Below the pieces are notes generated by a model that saw nothing but the letters and a program-made list of their open reading frames with translations, did not search any database and was not told the origin of the DNA. Position numbers and translations under genes: made by a program. Below, piece after piece: positions 1 to 8,157 of a DNA stretch of 64,000 bases. Positions within the stretch are counted from its first letter, which is position 1. Each line of letters opens with the position of its first letter. Source of the stretch: Deltaproteobacteria bacterium CG11_big_fil_rev_8_21_14_0_20_45_16 (GTDB lineage: Bacteria; Bdellovibrionota; UBA2394); assembly GCA_002787535.1 (NCBI GenBank), contig PCXB01000041.1, positions 1 through 64,000 of the forward strand, given 5' to 3'.

Positions 1-16
1 CGCCTTTTAAGTGGCC

Positions 17-376
17 CTACGCCACCCCAAATACATAACTTATTTCACCCCTCAAAGTAGGTCGAACGAGCGCGGACAGGACACAGTAATAAACACTCAA
101 ATCCAGAAGGAGGAATCCCAGCACGCCCTCTAACCAGAGGGGCCAGTTTAGCCAGGGGATAAGACCAAAATTCCATTCTTCAATCAAAGTAAAAGAGCCT
201 TTGATGGTTGGGCGAACGAGAAAGAACGCAACAATAACGAGGCTAGCGGTAAAGACCCCATTGATGATGAGATGCCCAAAGGGCCGCGCCTTCGATCGCA
301 AAGGAAAGAGGCGCTCTAAAATGAAAAGAGCTACAAAGAATGAAAGAACAAATACAACAATTGATGGCTCATTCAT
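17..376 (-). pseudogene. Sterol desaturase / fatty acid hydroxylase-like N-terminal fragment
   Basis: The 119-residue frame has three hydrophobic segments (roughly residues 5-20, 38-55 and 80-100) and a LLDLSVYY stretch. In the fatty-acid-hydroxylase superfamily this kind of stretch is normally followed by the first diiron histidine motif (HxxxH). Here the frame departs after YYC and stops about 25 residues later without any histidine box, so the catalytic part is missing. A frameshift or a true truncation close to the window edge would explain this. It lies 36 bases downstream of the DUF255 lipoprotein gene on the same strand and could be the last cistron of that operon. Family assignment rests on the short N-terminal pattern only and is tentative. 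Confidence 0.4.
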
Positions 377-412
377 TAATTTTTATTTTATAGGGAAATC
401 TTAGAAAACACA

Positions 413-2770
413 TCACTTCAGCGGCGCCACCTTCGTAAGTTGTTTTCCAAGGATTTCAGGATTTGAGGTCGGCAATTGACAGATTCCTTTTTCGCAGACA
501 TAAGCCGTGGAATTCCCCTGCATCGGATACTTGCCTTTGAGAAGCGGAATCACTTTACTCTGAGACTTCAACTCATTTCCGGCGCGAACAATTCCAATCA
601 CACGATTGGGAAGAAAAGCTTTTCGAAGTTTGGCTATTAGAGCGATATCATCGTCTCTTGCTTTATCTTCGGGAAGTACCAGCATAATTTCCTTCGGAAG
701 GTCATAGTAGAAATCCAAGGCCAAAAGCATTTCGGATAAGCTCATGGGGGCTCTGCTGAGAGCTCCCGAAAAAGCCGTTAAGGATTTCTCGGCTCGCTTT
801 CTATAGGTATCGCGCGTGGTCAATTCACCGAGTCTTAAAAGATTCAAAAGAGCGACAGAGTTTCCAGAAGGTTCGGCCCCATCGTAAGCGGGTTTTTCTC
901 GCGCTAACAGTTTTTCATGATCGGTGCTGGTCATGAAAAAGCCCCCCGATTTTTTATCTTCGAAATGCTTCTCAAGAACTTGGTCGAGAGAGATGGCTGC
1001 GGTGAGCCATTTCAAATCACTTGTTGTTTCATACAAATCAAAAAGAGCCGCTATCAAAAAAGCATGGTCGTCTAGATAGGCATTAAATTTCGCATGACCG
1101 TCTTTATAGCTTCTATAAAGGCGCTCCTTTTTATAGAGATTCTCCAAAACAAAAGAGGCGGCGCGAATCGCTGCCGCTGTATACCGACTATCATTTAAAA
1201 CAAACCCGACCGTTGCAAAAGCTGAGATCATAAGGCCATTCCATGCCGTTAGAATTTTCTCATCTCGAATCGGATGGGGTCGCTTATTTCGCTCTAGGTA
1301 AAGTTTTTCGCGAGCCTTATTAATCACCTGTCTGGCTTCAACTTCTGAAAGCCTTAAGCGTTTTGAAATCTCGGACAAAGGCTTGGGAGTATGAAGAATA
1401 TTTCTTCCCTCAAAATTGCCTTCTCTTATCACTCCATAATAGGCCTTCACTAACTCGGCTTCATTTTTGGTAAGAATTTGATCGAGTTCTTTTGGAGTCC
1501 AAGTAAAAAAGTATCCTTCCTCGCGGTGACCACCGGGCGTAAGACTATCGGCGTCCGTTGCCGAATAAAAAGCACCTTCAGGAGAGGTCATATTTCGAAG
1601 CACATAATCGAGGATTTCATGAACCACGCGGGAATACTCTTCGTTGCCGGTGAGTTGAAAAGCCTCGAGATAGGCAACCGCTAAGAGTGCATTGTCATAG
1701 AGCATCTTTTCAAAATGAGGCACAAGCCACTTTTCGTCCGTGGAATAACGGTGGAATCCTCCACCAATGTGATCATAGATCCCGCCAGAAGCCATCTCGC
1801 TTAAAGTTTTTTCAGCCATCTGTAGAAAAGATTTGTCTTGAGTGCGTCGATAATACCGAAGCAGAAATCGCACAGGCATACTGCTCGGAAATTTCGGAGC
1901 TCCTGAAAGTCCACCATTTTTGGAATCAAAGCGCTGTTTGTAAAAATTTGCCGCAGATTTAAGAGATTCCGTTCCCGGAAGGTCACTAGCTTCCGCCGGC
2001 CTCAGGCGTTCAGAAATAATTTTCGCGAGGGCTTCGCTCGACTCCGCCACTTTGTCCGATTGGCCATCATAAACTTCTCTTAATTTCTTTACTAAGGTCA
2101 GAAATCCCACTTGCACACCGCGATCTCCATCACGAGCTGGAAAGTAAGTGCCACCGTAAAATGGCTTTCGATCGGAGGTGAGCCAAACGGTCATCGGCCA
2201 TCCACCGCTTCCTGTCATGGCCTGAACAGCTGACATATAAATGGCATCAATGTCCGGTTGTTCTTCTCGATCGACTTTGATCGTAATATAATTTTCATTC
2301 ATCGCCTTTGCGATCTCGATATCTTCAAAGGATTCTTCTTCCATCACGTGGCACCAATGGCAGGTGGAGTACCCAATACTTAACAGAACAGGGCGATTGA
2401 GCTCTTTTGCCTTTTGAAAAGCTTCATCGCCCCACGGATACCAATTCACAGGATTATGTGCATGTTGAAGAAGGTAAGGACTCGATTCTAAAAATAATCG
2501 ATTGGTAAACTGTGCCCAGCCATTCTTATCCAAATGTCGAGTGCGTGGCGCGTAGCTTTGCCCTCGTTTTTTTCTCGTTTCTTCAAATTGCTTTACGAGG
2601 GTTGTCTCAAATGGTCCCAGGCCTGGAAGAGATCCGCTTGAAAGTTCTACTTCTACTTGAGACGGCACAAATTCACTTTTACTTTTAGGTCTATTTTTTT
2701 CACAGGCGAAAAGGGTTAAAGCAAACAAAATGAAAGTCAGCTTCCGATAATCTTTCCTTAAAAATCTCAA
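413..2770 (-). CDS. DUF255/YyaL-type thioredoxin-domain lipoprotein
   Basis: This 785-residue protein belongs to the YyaL/SSP411 family: an N-terminal thioredoxin-like fold followed by an (alpha/alpha)6 barrel resembling N-acylglucosamine epimerases or glycosidases. Residues 1-23 form a lipoprotein signal ending in the lipobox LFAC (Cys23), so it is probably membrane-anchored outside the cytoplasm, whereas many homologues lack a signal. The family block begins near residue 100 ([18 protein letters not shown]) and the redox motif is C137-H-W-C140 inside [28 protein letters not shown] and [11 protein letters not shown] further support the family. It follows bufC by 21 bases on the same strand, suggesting it is a late cistron of the buf operon, where a thiol oxidoreductase would suit a cysteine-rich metallopeptide. 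That functional link is inference. Confidence 0.9.
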   Translation of the reverse strand: MRFLRKDYRKLTFILFALTLFACEKNRPKSKSEFVPSQVEVELSSGSLPGLGPFETTLVKQFEETRKKRGQSYAPRTRHLDKNGWAQFTNRLFLESSPYLLQHAHNPVNWYPWGDEAFQKAKELNRPVLLSIGYSTCHWCHVMEEESFEDIEIAKAMNENYITIKVDREEQPDIDAIYMSAVQAMTGSGGWPMTVWLTSDRKPFYGGTYFPARDGDRGVQVGFLTLVKKLREVYDGQSDKVAESSEALAKIISERLRPAEASDLPGTESLKSAANFYKQRFDSKNGGLSGAPKFPSSMPVRFLLRYYRRTQDKSFLQMAEKTLSEMASGGIYDHIGGGFHRYSTDEKWLVPHFEKMLYDNALLAVAYLEAFQLTGNEEYSRVVHEILDYVLRNMTSPEGAFYSATDADSLTPGGHREEGYFFTWTPKELDQILTKNEAELVKAYYGVIREGNFEGRNILHTPKPLSEISKRLRLSEVEARQVINKAREKLYLERNKRPHPIRDEKILTAWNGLMISAFATVGFVLNDSRYTAAAIRAASFVLENLYKKERLYRSYKDGHAKFNAYLDDHAFLIAALFDLYETTSDLKWLTAAISLDQVLEKHFEDKKSGGFFMTSTDHEKLLAREKPAYDGAEPSGNSVALLNLLRLGELTTRDTYRKRAEKSLTAFSGALSRAPMSLSEMLLALDFYYDLPKEIMLVLPEDKARDDDIALIAKLRKAFLPNRVIGIVRAGNELKSQSKVIPLLKGKYPMQGNSTAYVCEKGICQLPTSNPEILGKQLTKVAPLK

Positions 2771-2791
2771 ATCATCTGCTCCTACCTTGTC

Positions 2792-3505
2792 TCAGATTCC
2801 ATAAATGATTTCTTTCGAGATGAGGTGGTGAAGAGTCTTGGATAAATTTTCAGCCGTCATCACGTTTTTGTCGAGTGCTTCTCCAAGGGTGAATCCTGTT
2901 TTAAGCAAAGTTAAAAACTCGAATGAGTTTTTTTCGACGATTTCGACAATAACCGCATCACGATCACGAAAAATTAAGGAATACTCCTTTCTGTTTTTGA
3001 GCACAGGCCTTGAATTTCTCCCTTTCCAAGTTTCAGCCGCATTCCACTTGGACTCAAAAAGAAACATGGAATCTTGAAATAAAAATCGTGTGCCCATATC
3101 GATGTGGGCCAAATCGTCCGAACGAAGCGTTGATTCTTTTTGATAGGCATGAAAAGAATGCCAAATCTTCAATTCAAAATTCGCCACGACGATCCAGCGA
3201 TGAGCAACTTCCATTTGACTTAGAAATTCCGGAAAACTTTCACCGATATGATTCAGTGAATAACTTGTTGAGGGTCGCAGGCGAACATAAGCCCCGCCTA
3301 AGTGATGCCATTCTTTTTCGCCAAGCAGTTTAGGCAAAAGTTCAAAAACCTCTTCCATTGCAGTTTGTGTACGAAGCGGATAACCGTTCGCGTAGATAGA
3401 GAATTTTTCTTTGAGATCCCCTCTGTGCGGCGGTCTTAAAAAATCAAGTGCGTCGTCTGGGAAATTGGAGATCGCGTGATCAAAATAGTTCAGATCAGAT
3501 CGCAT
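2792..3505 (-). CDS. bufC: BufC/HvfC-like DUF2063 partner protein
   Basis: A 237-residue protein of the DUF2063 family. The N-terminal half carries the family pattern: a FLRPPHRGDLKEKFSIYANGY stretch near residue 25, then a helical segment with FELLPKLLGEKEWHHLGGAYV. Members act as the substrate-recognition partner of DUF692 (MNIO) enzymes and help present the precursor peptide for cysteine modification. Its start overlaps the 3' end of bufB by 11 bases, which points to translational coupling. The bufA-bufB-bufC order is the standard arrangement of bufferin operons. No signal peptide is visible, consistent with action in the cytoplasm. Confidence 0.88.
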   Translation of the reverse strand: MRSDLNYFDHAISNFPDDALDFLRPPHRGDLKEKFSIYANGYPLRTQTAMEEVFELLPKLLGEKEWHHLGGAYVRLRPSTSYSLNHIGESFPEFLSQMEVAHRWIVVANFELKIWHSFHAYQKESTLRSDDLAHIDMGTRFLFQDSMFLFESKWNAAETWKGRNSRPVLKNRKEYSLIFRDRDAVIVEIVEKNSFEFLTLLKTGFTLGEALDKNVMTAENLSKTLHHLISKEIIYGI

Positions 3506-4331
3506 ATTCTTTCTCCGCTCTCAGCCCCTTGGTCATCTCGTTCGCCTTTTCCACTTCCTGAACAAGTCGCTCAAATTCAGGGATCTTGTCATCCCATTCG
3601 ATGAGAAATGGGCGGGCACCGATTTTATTCCAGGTAAACTGAAAGAGATCCCAAACCGGATCGCTGACTTCCGCGTCATGGGTATCAAAGAGAAAATCTC
3701 CCTTATCTGTGTGACCAGCCAGATGATATTGGACGACTCGATCAGCAGGCATTTTTTTAAGGTATTCATATGGATCAAAATTATGATTCACCGAGTTTAC
3801 AAAGACATTATTAACATCGAGAAGAAGATCACAATCCGCGCGCTCGACAACCAAACGAATGAAATCGGCTTCATCGAGTTCATCGGATTGAAATCGAACA
3901 TAAGTCGAAATATTTTCAAGGGCGATGCGGCGCCCTAAAGTTTCTTGCACCTGATCGATGCGAGAAACTAGGGAATCGACAGTGCTCTCATTCATGGGAA
4001 GTGGTAGAAGGTCATGCCAGTTTCTTTTTTCGATCCCCGTCCAACATAAATGATCTGAAACAATAAAAGGTTCGATTCCCTCAACAAGAAGTTTGAGATT
4101 CTTAAGATAATCTCGATTCAGCACATCCGAACTTCCAATATTGAGAGATACGCCGTGAAGAGCAATCGGAAGCATCTCCCGTACTTTGAGCAGCGTGGAA
4201 AGCGGTCGGCCTCCAGTATCCATATAATTTTCGGAGATAACTTCACACCAATCCACGGATGATGGATTGGAAAGAATGTCCTTATAATGTGGGGGCCTGA
4301 GCCCAACGCCTTTATGTCCGAATGATTTCAT
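3495..4331 (-). CDS. bufB: BufB/HvfB DUF692 family multinuclear iron oxidase (MNIO)
   Basis: A 278-residue TIM-barrel enzyme of the DUF692 family, now called MNIO. These are multinuclear non-haem iron enzymes that convert cysteines of precursor peptides into thiooxazole-type or related heterocycles. Recognisable blocks are GVGLRPPHYKDIL at the N terminus, VDWCEVISENYM, HGVSLNIGSSD, SDHLCWTG, ALENISTYV, LLLDVNNVFVNSVNHNFDPY and VQYHLAGHTDKGDFLFDTHD. These supply the His, Asp and Glu ligands expected for the iron cluster. It lies downstream of the precursor gene bufA after a stable hairpin and overlaps bufC. Length and motifs fit an intact enzyme. Confidence 0.93.
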   Translation of the reverse strand: MKSFGHKGVGLRPPHYKDILSNPSSVDWCEVISENYMDTGGRPLSTLLKVREMLPIALHGVSLNIGSSDVLNRDYLKNLKLLVEGIEPFIVSDHLCWTGIEKRNWHDLLPLPMNESTVDSLVSRIDQVQETLGRRIALENISTYVRFQSDELDEADFIRLVVERADCDLLLDVNNVFVNSVNHNFDPYEYLKKMPADRVVQYHLAGHTDKGDFLFDTHDAEVSDPVWDLFQFTWNKIGARPFLIEWDDKIPEFERLVQEVEKANEMTKGLRAEKEYAI

Positions 4332-4338
4332 ACAAGAT

Positions 4339-4372
4339 AAAGCCGGAAAGACTTTTGATTCCTTCCGGCTTT
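4339..4372 (-). terminator. Intercistronic hairpin between bufA and bufB (attenuator-like)
   Basis: A perfect 10-bp stem (AAAGCCGGAA paired with TTCCGGCTTT) closes a loop of about 14 bases. It starts 8 bases after the bufA stop and ends 8 bases before the bufB start. No long U-tract follows, only ATCTTGT, so it probably slows polymerase or protects the upstream mRNA rather than terminating fully. This would raise the ratio of precursor peptide to modifying enzymes. The stem is read directly; the role is inferred. Confidence 0.6.
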
Positions 4373-4379
4373 CCCCAAA

Positions 4380-4679
4380 TTATTTTGCGGCCTCAAATTT
4401 AATTTTTGGATTATTTGCCGCGAGTTTGTCGCAGTCTGCTTTCGTAAGGTCTAAAAATCCTTTTCCTTTACAGGAATTTTTTCCAGCGCATTCATGCCCC
4501 TTACCACCGCAAGCGCCTTTGCCTTTACAAGAATTGGCACCGACACAATGACCTTTCGCATTGGCGGCATTATCAGCTGCCAGAACGGGTGCGCTCATCG
4601 TGAGGCTCATCAGTCCTGCCACCGCCGTTGAAATTAACATGTCTTTGGTTTTCGATTTCATTTTAGCTTTCTCCTTCAA
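4380..4679 (-). CDS. bufA: Bufferin precursor peptide, BufA2/HvfA-like
   Basis: A 99-residue precursor with a long Sec-type signal: positive N terminus, hydrophobic residues 15-33, and a likely cut after VLA-A near residue 35. The core is small and glycine/lysine-rich with six cysteines at 45, 51, 57, 64, 70 and 83. It contains two near-repeats, CVGANSCKGKG and CAGKNSCKGKG. This pattern matches the BufA2/HvfA group of bufferins, RiPPs whose cysteines are modified by the MNIO enzyme encoded next door and which bind copper in the periplasm. ATG codons at residues 1, 7 and 14 are possible starts. The first is preceded by GAAGGAGAAAGC-like bases (part of the frame itself), so the second ATG (Met7, after GGAG) is a real alternative. 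It is the first gene after yceI, 43 bases downstream. Confidence 0.9.
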   Translation of the reverse strand: MKEKAKMKSKTKDMLISTAVAGLMSLTMSAPVLAADNAANAKGHCVGANSCKGKGACGGKGHECAGKNSCKGKGFLDLTKADCDKLAANNPKIKFEAAK

Positions 4680-4722
4680 GTTCGTTGGTTTACTGAGCTT
4701 GGAAACATTCCCTCACCCAAAT

Positions 4723-5370
4723 TCATTTTTTAGATTTTACAGACTTCTTTGCTGGAGTTGCAGAGACTTCTACTGCTTCCTCTTCTTTTACATTCCCTTC
4801 GGCAGCCACTTCAATTTTGACGTCTTCGCCCACGGCGACTCCTCCCGCTTCGATGACTTTGTTCCATTTCAAATCATAGTCCCTACGATTAATGGTCAAT
4901 TTCGCTTCAAACGCTGCCTTCTCATTTCCGTAAGCATCTTTGACCGTTCCTCCGTAATCAATCTCAACCTCCACAGGCCTAGTGACTCCTCGAATAGTCA
5001 GTTTTCCAGGTGCTTTTCCTGATTTGCCTTTCTCAATTTTGAAGGCGTCCGCAATGAATTCTAAAGTTTCATGTCCCTTCGTAGCGACATCAAAAAAATC
5101 TGCAGATCGAAGATGTTTATCGCGATCGGGTTCATTCGTATTGATGCTTTTCGCTTCAACGGTCGCATGAATCGCAGTCAACGCCCCCGTTTTATCGTCC
5201 ACTTCGAAGGTGCCTTTAAATGTATCGAAACGACCATAGACTGTACTGATGACGAGATGCTTTACACGAAACCCAACCGTCGTATGGGAGCCATCGAGCT
5301 CGAAGGTTTTAGCCCAGAGCGTTGAAGTTTCTAAAATCCCTAAAATGCAAAATACGACCAGTCTCATCAT
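4723..5370 (-). CDS. YceI family periplasmic lipocalin-like protein
   Basis: A 215-residue protein with a short signal peptide (MMRLVVFCILGILETSTLWA) followed by the YceI fold: FELDGSHTTVGFRVKHL, VYGRFDTFKGTFEVDD, SINTNEPDRDKHLRSADFFDV, KLTIRGVTRPVEVEIDYGG and LTINRRDYDLKW. YceI proteins bind isoprenoid or other amphiphilic lipids in a beta-barrel and are often stress-induced. The C-terminal 30 residues are an unusual Lys/Ala/Glu-rich tail. Spacing of 43 bases to bufA, on the same strand and after an ECF-type promoter, makes it the likely first gene of the buf operon. Its start has a strong GGAGGA ribosome binding site 6-7 bases upstream. Confidence 0.92.
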   Translation of the reverse strand: MMRLVVFCILGILETSTLWAKTFELDGSHTTVGFRVKHLVISTVYGRFDTFKGTFEVDDKTGALTAIHATVEAKSINTNEPDRDKHLRSADFFDVATKGHETLEFIADAFKIEKGKSGKAPGKLTIRGVTRPVEVEIDYGGTVKDAYGNEKAAFEAKLTINRRDYDLKWNKVIEAGGVAVGEDVKIEVAAEGNVKEEEAVEVSATPAKKSVKSKK

Positions 5371-5399
5371 TAAAAATTCCTCCAGCTGCTACTTCTGGA

Positions 5400-5426
5400 T
5401 TCGCTGAAACCACGAGAAAAGTTACA
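5400..5426 (-). promoter_or_regulatory. ECF-type promoter for the yceI-buf operon
   Basis: On the minus strand a TGTAAC box (5421-5426), a 17-base spacer and a CGAA box (5400-5403) lie about 25 bases upstream of the yceI start codon. The same boxes with the same spacing, and with TTTT following TGTAAC in both, occur on the plus strand in front of the sigma-factor gene. TGTAAC-n16/17-CGAA-like elements are typical of ECF sigma factors of the Caulobacter SigF type. The expected transcript would begin near 5394, leaving a short leader that contains the GGAGGA site. Confidence 0.7.
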
Positions 5427-5499
5427 AACAGTCCTCCGAAGGCTTTAAAATGTGGGAAAGCCATGTCTAAAGTCCGTCAAATCCAATAAAGTAGGGCCT

Positions 5500-5526
5500 T
5501 GTAACTTTTTGAACTATGGAAACGAA
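5500..5526 (+). promoter_or_regulatory. ECF-type promoter for the sigma factor operon (autoregulation)
   Basis: TGTAAC at 5500-5505, a 17-base spacer and CGAA at 5523-5526 match the divergent yceI promoter in both boxes and spacing. This suggests that the sigma factor drives its own gene. The predicted transcript start (near 5532) lies downstream of the first ATG of the reading frame. If this promoter is used, translation must begin at the ATG at 5534 (nearly leaderless) or the GTG at 5567. Confidence 0.65.
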
Positions 5527-6112
5527 TACTCAAATGAAGGTTAGAATATCGGCCGATAAATGGACCGTGAGAGCCGAGCGAGACGAGCGCTGGTCTAAGC
5601 TTATGATTCAAGCGCAAGAGGGCGACAAAGGAGCGTATCAAAATTTATTGAGAGAAGTGGCTGGTTTTCTGAACCCTTATTTTCTTCGAAAAATCGGCTC
5701 CGCCTTTGACGTCGATGATCTGACTCAGGAGGTATTGATCGGAATGCATCACGCTCTTCAGACTTATGATCGAACTCGATCATTTACAAATTGGATGCTG
5801 GCCATTGCGCGATATAAAAGTGTCGATCATTTTCGACGCCTTCAAAGACGTCTCGAAATAACCGTCGACACCGAGGAGCTTGCTCAATTTGAAGCCAAAG
5901 AAACTGCCGAAGATTCTATCAGCGACCAACTCGGGGAGGTCGTGGCAGCCCTTCCAGAAAAGCAGAGAAGGCTCATTGAGCTTGTAAAACTTAACGGGTT
6001 TTCGATGCGAAAGGCTGCCGATATGCTTGGCATGACTGAAGGGGCTGCAAAGGTAGCCGCCCACAGAGCCTATCGAACGCTAAGAGAAAGATTACAAGAA
6101 TCAGAAGAATGA
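5516..6112 (+). CDS. ECF RNA polymerase sigma factor, SigF-like
   Basis: A protein of up to 198 residues with sigma region 2 (about residues 30-105: DVDDLTQEVLIGMHHALQTYD, FTNWMLAIARYKSVDHFRR) and region 4 (about 140-195: LPEKQRRLIELVKLNGFSMRKAADMLGMTEGAAKVAAHRAYR). It overlaps the anti-sigma gene by ATGA, indicating coupled translation. Pairing with NrsF and a neighbouring DUF692/DUF2063 operon copies the Caulobacter SigF-NrsF system, which responds to heavy metals. The annotated ATG at 5516 gives the longest frame but sits inside the predicted promoter spacer. Starts at 5534 or 5567 leave both sigma domains intact and may be the true ones. Confidence 0.92.
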   Translation: METNTQMKVRISADKWTVRAERDERWSKLMIQAQEGDKGAYQNLLREVAGFLNPYFLRKIGSAFDVDDLTQEVLIGMHHALQTYDRTRSFTNWMLAIARYKSVDHFRRLQRRLEITVDTEELAQFEAKETAEDSISDQLGEVVAALPEKQRRLIELVKLNGFSMRKAADMLGMTEGAAKVAAHRAYRTLRERLQESEE

Positions 6113-6738
6113 AAACAGATGAACTCATCGATAAACTCAGCCACTCGTTGAGACCCCAATCTCACCGGCCTCTTTGGCACGATTATATCAGATGGGTTGT
6201 GATATCTATTCTTGCGATTGCGATGGGCGTCTCTTTAATGGGATTAAGAGATGACCTCGGGCACGCTGTTCTTGATGGATGGTTTCAATATGAAAGCCTC
6301 TTTTTTCTGAGCTTCGGTTTGGTCTGTGCCTGGATTGCCATCATGGCCGGGCGACCCGATCAACGGTTTGGTCCTCTCTCAAAGAGTTTTTTAATCCTTG
6401 GAATTTTCGGATGGGGTGCGTTTTTAGTGAGGGCATTCAAGGGAGAACCTTTCGATTTTGCTGCAGCGGCACCTGGTTGGAGTTGTTTTATGGCGGTCAT
6501 CCTCTTTTCGATGATCCCCACGATCTTCCTCTTTCGTAAACTAAGGCAAATGGCTCCGACTTCTCTAGCTCAGACCGGACTTTGGGCCACGTCATCCGTG
6601 GGAATTTTAAGCGCACTTGGAGTTAATCTGATTTGCTCGAATTCTGACGGTGAACATCTTCTAATTTGGCATTTTGCTCCCGTGTTGATGATTTCTTTAG
6701 TTGGATTTGCGCTGGGGCGATTCATGCTTAAATGGTGA
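6109..6738 (+). CDS. nrsF: NrsF family (DUF1109) membrane anti-sigma factor
   Basis: A 209-residue inner-membrane protein with six hydrophobic segments (about 28-46, 62-80, 92-108, 124-142, 158-176 and 186-207) and a short cytoplasmic N terminus beginning MKTDELIDKL, as in DUF1109 proteins. These hold the cognate ECF sigma factor at the membrane until released by metal or oxidative stress. Cysteines lie at 73, 126 and 176. The last two are near the ends of hydrophobic segments and are candidates for the conserved sensory pair known in the family. The frame ends at TGA 6736-6738, and 33 further in-frame codons after the TGA repeat its C-terminal hairpin. The start overlaps the sigma gene by four bases. 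Confidence 0.87.
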   Translation: MKTDELIDKLSHSLRPQSHRPLWHDYIRWVVISILAIAMGVSLMGLRDDLGHAVLDGWFQYESLFFLSFGLVCAWIAIMAGRPDQRFGPLSKSFLILGIFGWGAFLVRAFKGEPFDFAAAAPGWSCFMAVILFSMIPTIFLFRKLRQMAPTSLAQTGLWATSSVGILSALGVNLICSNSDGEHLLIWHFAPVLMISLVGFALGRFMLKW

Positions 6739-6840
6739 TGGGATCATCCGGCTCACATCCTTCTATGGAACTTTGTCCCTTTACTCATTTTAGGCATCCT
6801 TGGAATGGGATTCGCTCGATTTTTCTTGAAAAAAATTTAG
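6739..6840 (+). pseudogene. Second copy of the NrsF C-terminal hairpin, after an in-frame TGA
   Basis: Directly after the nrsF TGA and in the same frame, 33 sense codons run to TAG at 6838-6840. The segment HILLWNFVPLLILGILG closely parallels HLLIWHFAPVLMISLVG just before the stop, and both end in a RFxLK pattern (about 11 of 27 aligned residues identical). The DNA copies are diverged, so this is not a recent slip. It may be the remnant of a second nrsF-like gene, or an extension reached only by stop-codon readthrough. No start codon or ribosome site of its own is apparent. Confidence 0.5.
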
Positions 6841-6858
6841 AGTTCCGAACTCCGGCGT

Positions 6859-7440
6859 CTATTCAAAGGTATCATGTGACCCAAGCGCAATTTGTATCAG
6901 TCTCGGCACATATGTCACGAGAATGATGATTTCAAAGATAGAACTGATCAGAATCACAGCCAACAATACAAAGCTCGGGAAAAAATCGAGAGTCGGAAAA
7001 AATCTCAGCACGACAAAACTTACTAACAGAACTTCGGGTAATGCTGAGCCCCATTTAGCGAAGAGCTTAGGTTTGACATAGAAAGGACGTTTCAGCCACC
7101 AAACGAGAATCGGAATGGAAAGGAGTTGAGCAAAATTTCGAACGACAACTATTACCATATACCACTCAGGCAAATCTCCCAGCCATGCGAAAAATGGAAT
7201 ATAAAAAAGCGTACTGATCTTGTCCGCAATGGGATCAAAAATGGCGCCAAAACGAGTCTCTTGAGAAAGAGCGCGAGCCACTCTTCCGTCAAAAAAGTCT
7301 GAAAGAAATCCCAAGATCATAAGAATCATTGAATGATCTTTAAAATCAAACAGCCAAAGCATCAGGAAAATGGGAATGCTTAGGACCCGAAAAAGTGTGA
7401 GACAATTTGGAATATTTAAAATCGTTTCGCGCAAACACAC
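6859..7440 (-). CDS. CDP-alcohol phosphatidyltransferase (PgsA-like)
   Basis: A 193-residue integral membrane enzyme with the complete CDP-alcohol phosphotransferase signature SDFFDGRVARALSQETRFG followed by AIFDPIADK (about residues 47-74). This provides all the Asp ligands for the metal pair. The N terminus NIPNCLTLFRVLSIPIF resembles phosphatidylglycerophosphate synthases and cardiolipin-type enzymes, and there are five or six membrane spans. The substrate alcohol (glycerol-3-phosphate or another) cannot be decided from sequence. GTG at 7440 overlaps the AAGAGG ribosome site, so TTG at 7434, five or six bases from that site, may be the real start. It is convergent with nrsF. Confidence 0.85.
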   Translation of the reverse strand: MCLRETILNIPNCLTLFRVLSIPIFLMLWLFDFKDHSMILMILGFLSDFFDGRVARALSQETRFGAIFDPIADKISTLFYIPFFAWLGDLPEWYMVIVVVRNFAQLLSIPILVWWLKRPFYVKPKLFAKWGSALPEVLLVSFVVLRFFPTLDFFPSFVLLAVILISSIFEIIILVTYVPRLIQIALGSHDTFE

Positions 7441-7620
7441 CTCTTGATCAGCCGAGTAACTCCGCGTGGGCCATCAAAAAAAAACTACCCGTACTCGCTC
7501 AATGCAAGCTTACAATTTCTTGTTCTCTCTTAATCGCTGACCTTCACTCTTCTTATAATCAAAATGAGCGTCGCGACTTAGCCCAAGGCTTGACCCCGAA
7601 CTTGGGTCCACGTACTAAGG

Positions 7621-8112
7621 TTATGCTACCATAGCAATTCCTTTTTTTGAGTTGGGTAAAATGGCTACTGGCGTAGGCGGGTTATATCCCAGAGAGCTAT
7701 GCGGTCTTACGGTGTTGTAATGGACTCTCCAACGCTCCACTAAGATTTGAGCTTCTTTCAAGGTGTAGAATAATTCTTGATTCAACAGCTCATCTCGAAG
7801 TTTAGAATTGAAAGATTCATTGTAGCCATTTTCCCAGGGACTTCCTGGTTCAATAAACAATGTTTTCACGCCGATTTGATTCAGCCATTTCCTCACAAAA
7901 TAACTCGTAAACTCAGGGCCATTGTCACTTCGTATATAATCGGGAACGCCTTTAAAGATAAACAAATCAGCTAAGGTTTCAACAACGTCTTTGCTCGTCA
8001 GTCGTCTTGCGGTTCTGATAGCCAAAGATTCTCGTGAATGTTCATCGATCACCGTCAGCATTTTAATCTTTCGGCCATCGTCAGTTTGATCAGAAACAAA
8101 ATCAAGTGCCAT
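7621..8112 (-). pseudogene. IS3-family transposase OrfB, internally deleted
   Basis: The 163-residue frame carries the DDE integrase core: Asp4 in MALDFVSD, Asp63 in SDNGPEF and Glu99 in ENGYNESFNSK, with the expected 35 residues between the last two. It ends with YNTVRPHSSLGYNPPTP. Normal OrfB proteins are about 270 residues, with an N-terminal HTH_21 region. Upstream, an alternative frame still reads SPTRKRQAVSLLQERYG, the usual OrfB N terminus. The sequence therefore jumps from that N terminus straight into the catalytic core with loss of roughly 300 bp and a frame change. Catalytic residues survive, but the DNA-binding part does not. Confidence 0.85.
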
Positions 8113-8157
8113 AGCGCTCTTGCAACAAACTCACTGCTTGGCGCTTCCTCGTCGGGC

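Noticed and set aside
4561..5022. 153-residue plus-strand frame across the yceI and bufA region
   Set aside because: It is Phe/Ser-rich shadow sequence opposite two well-supported genes.
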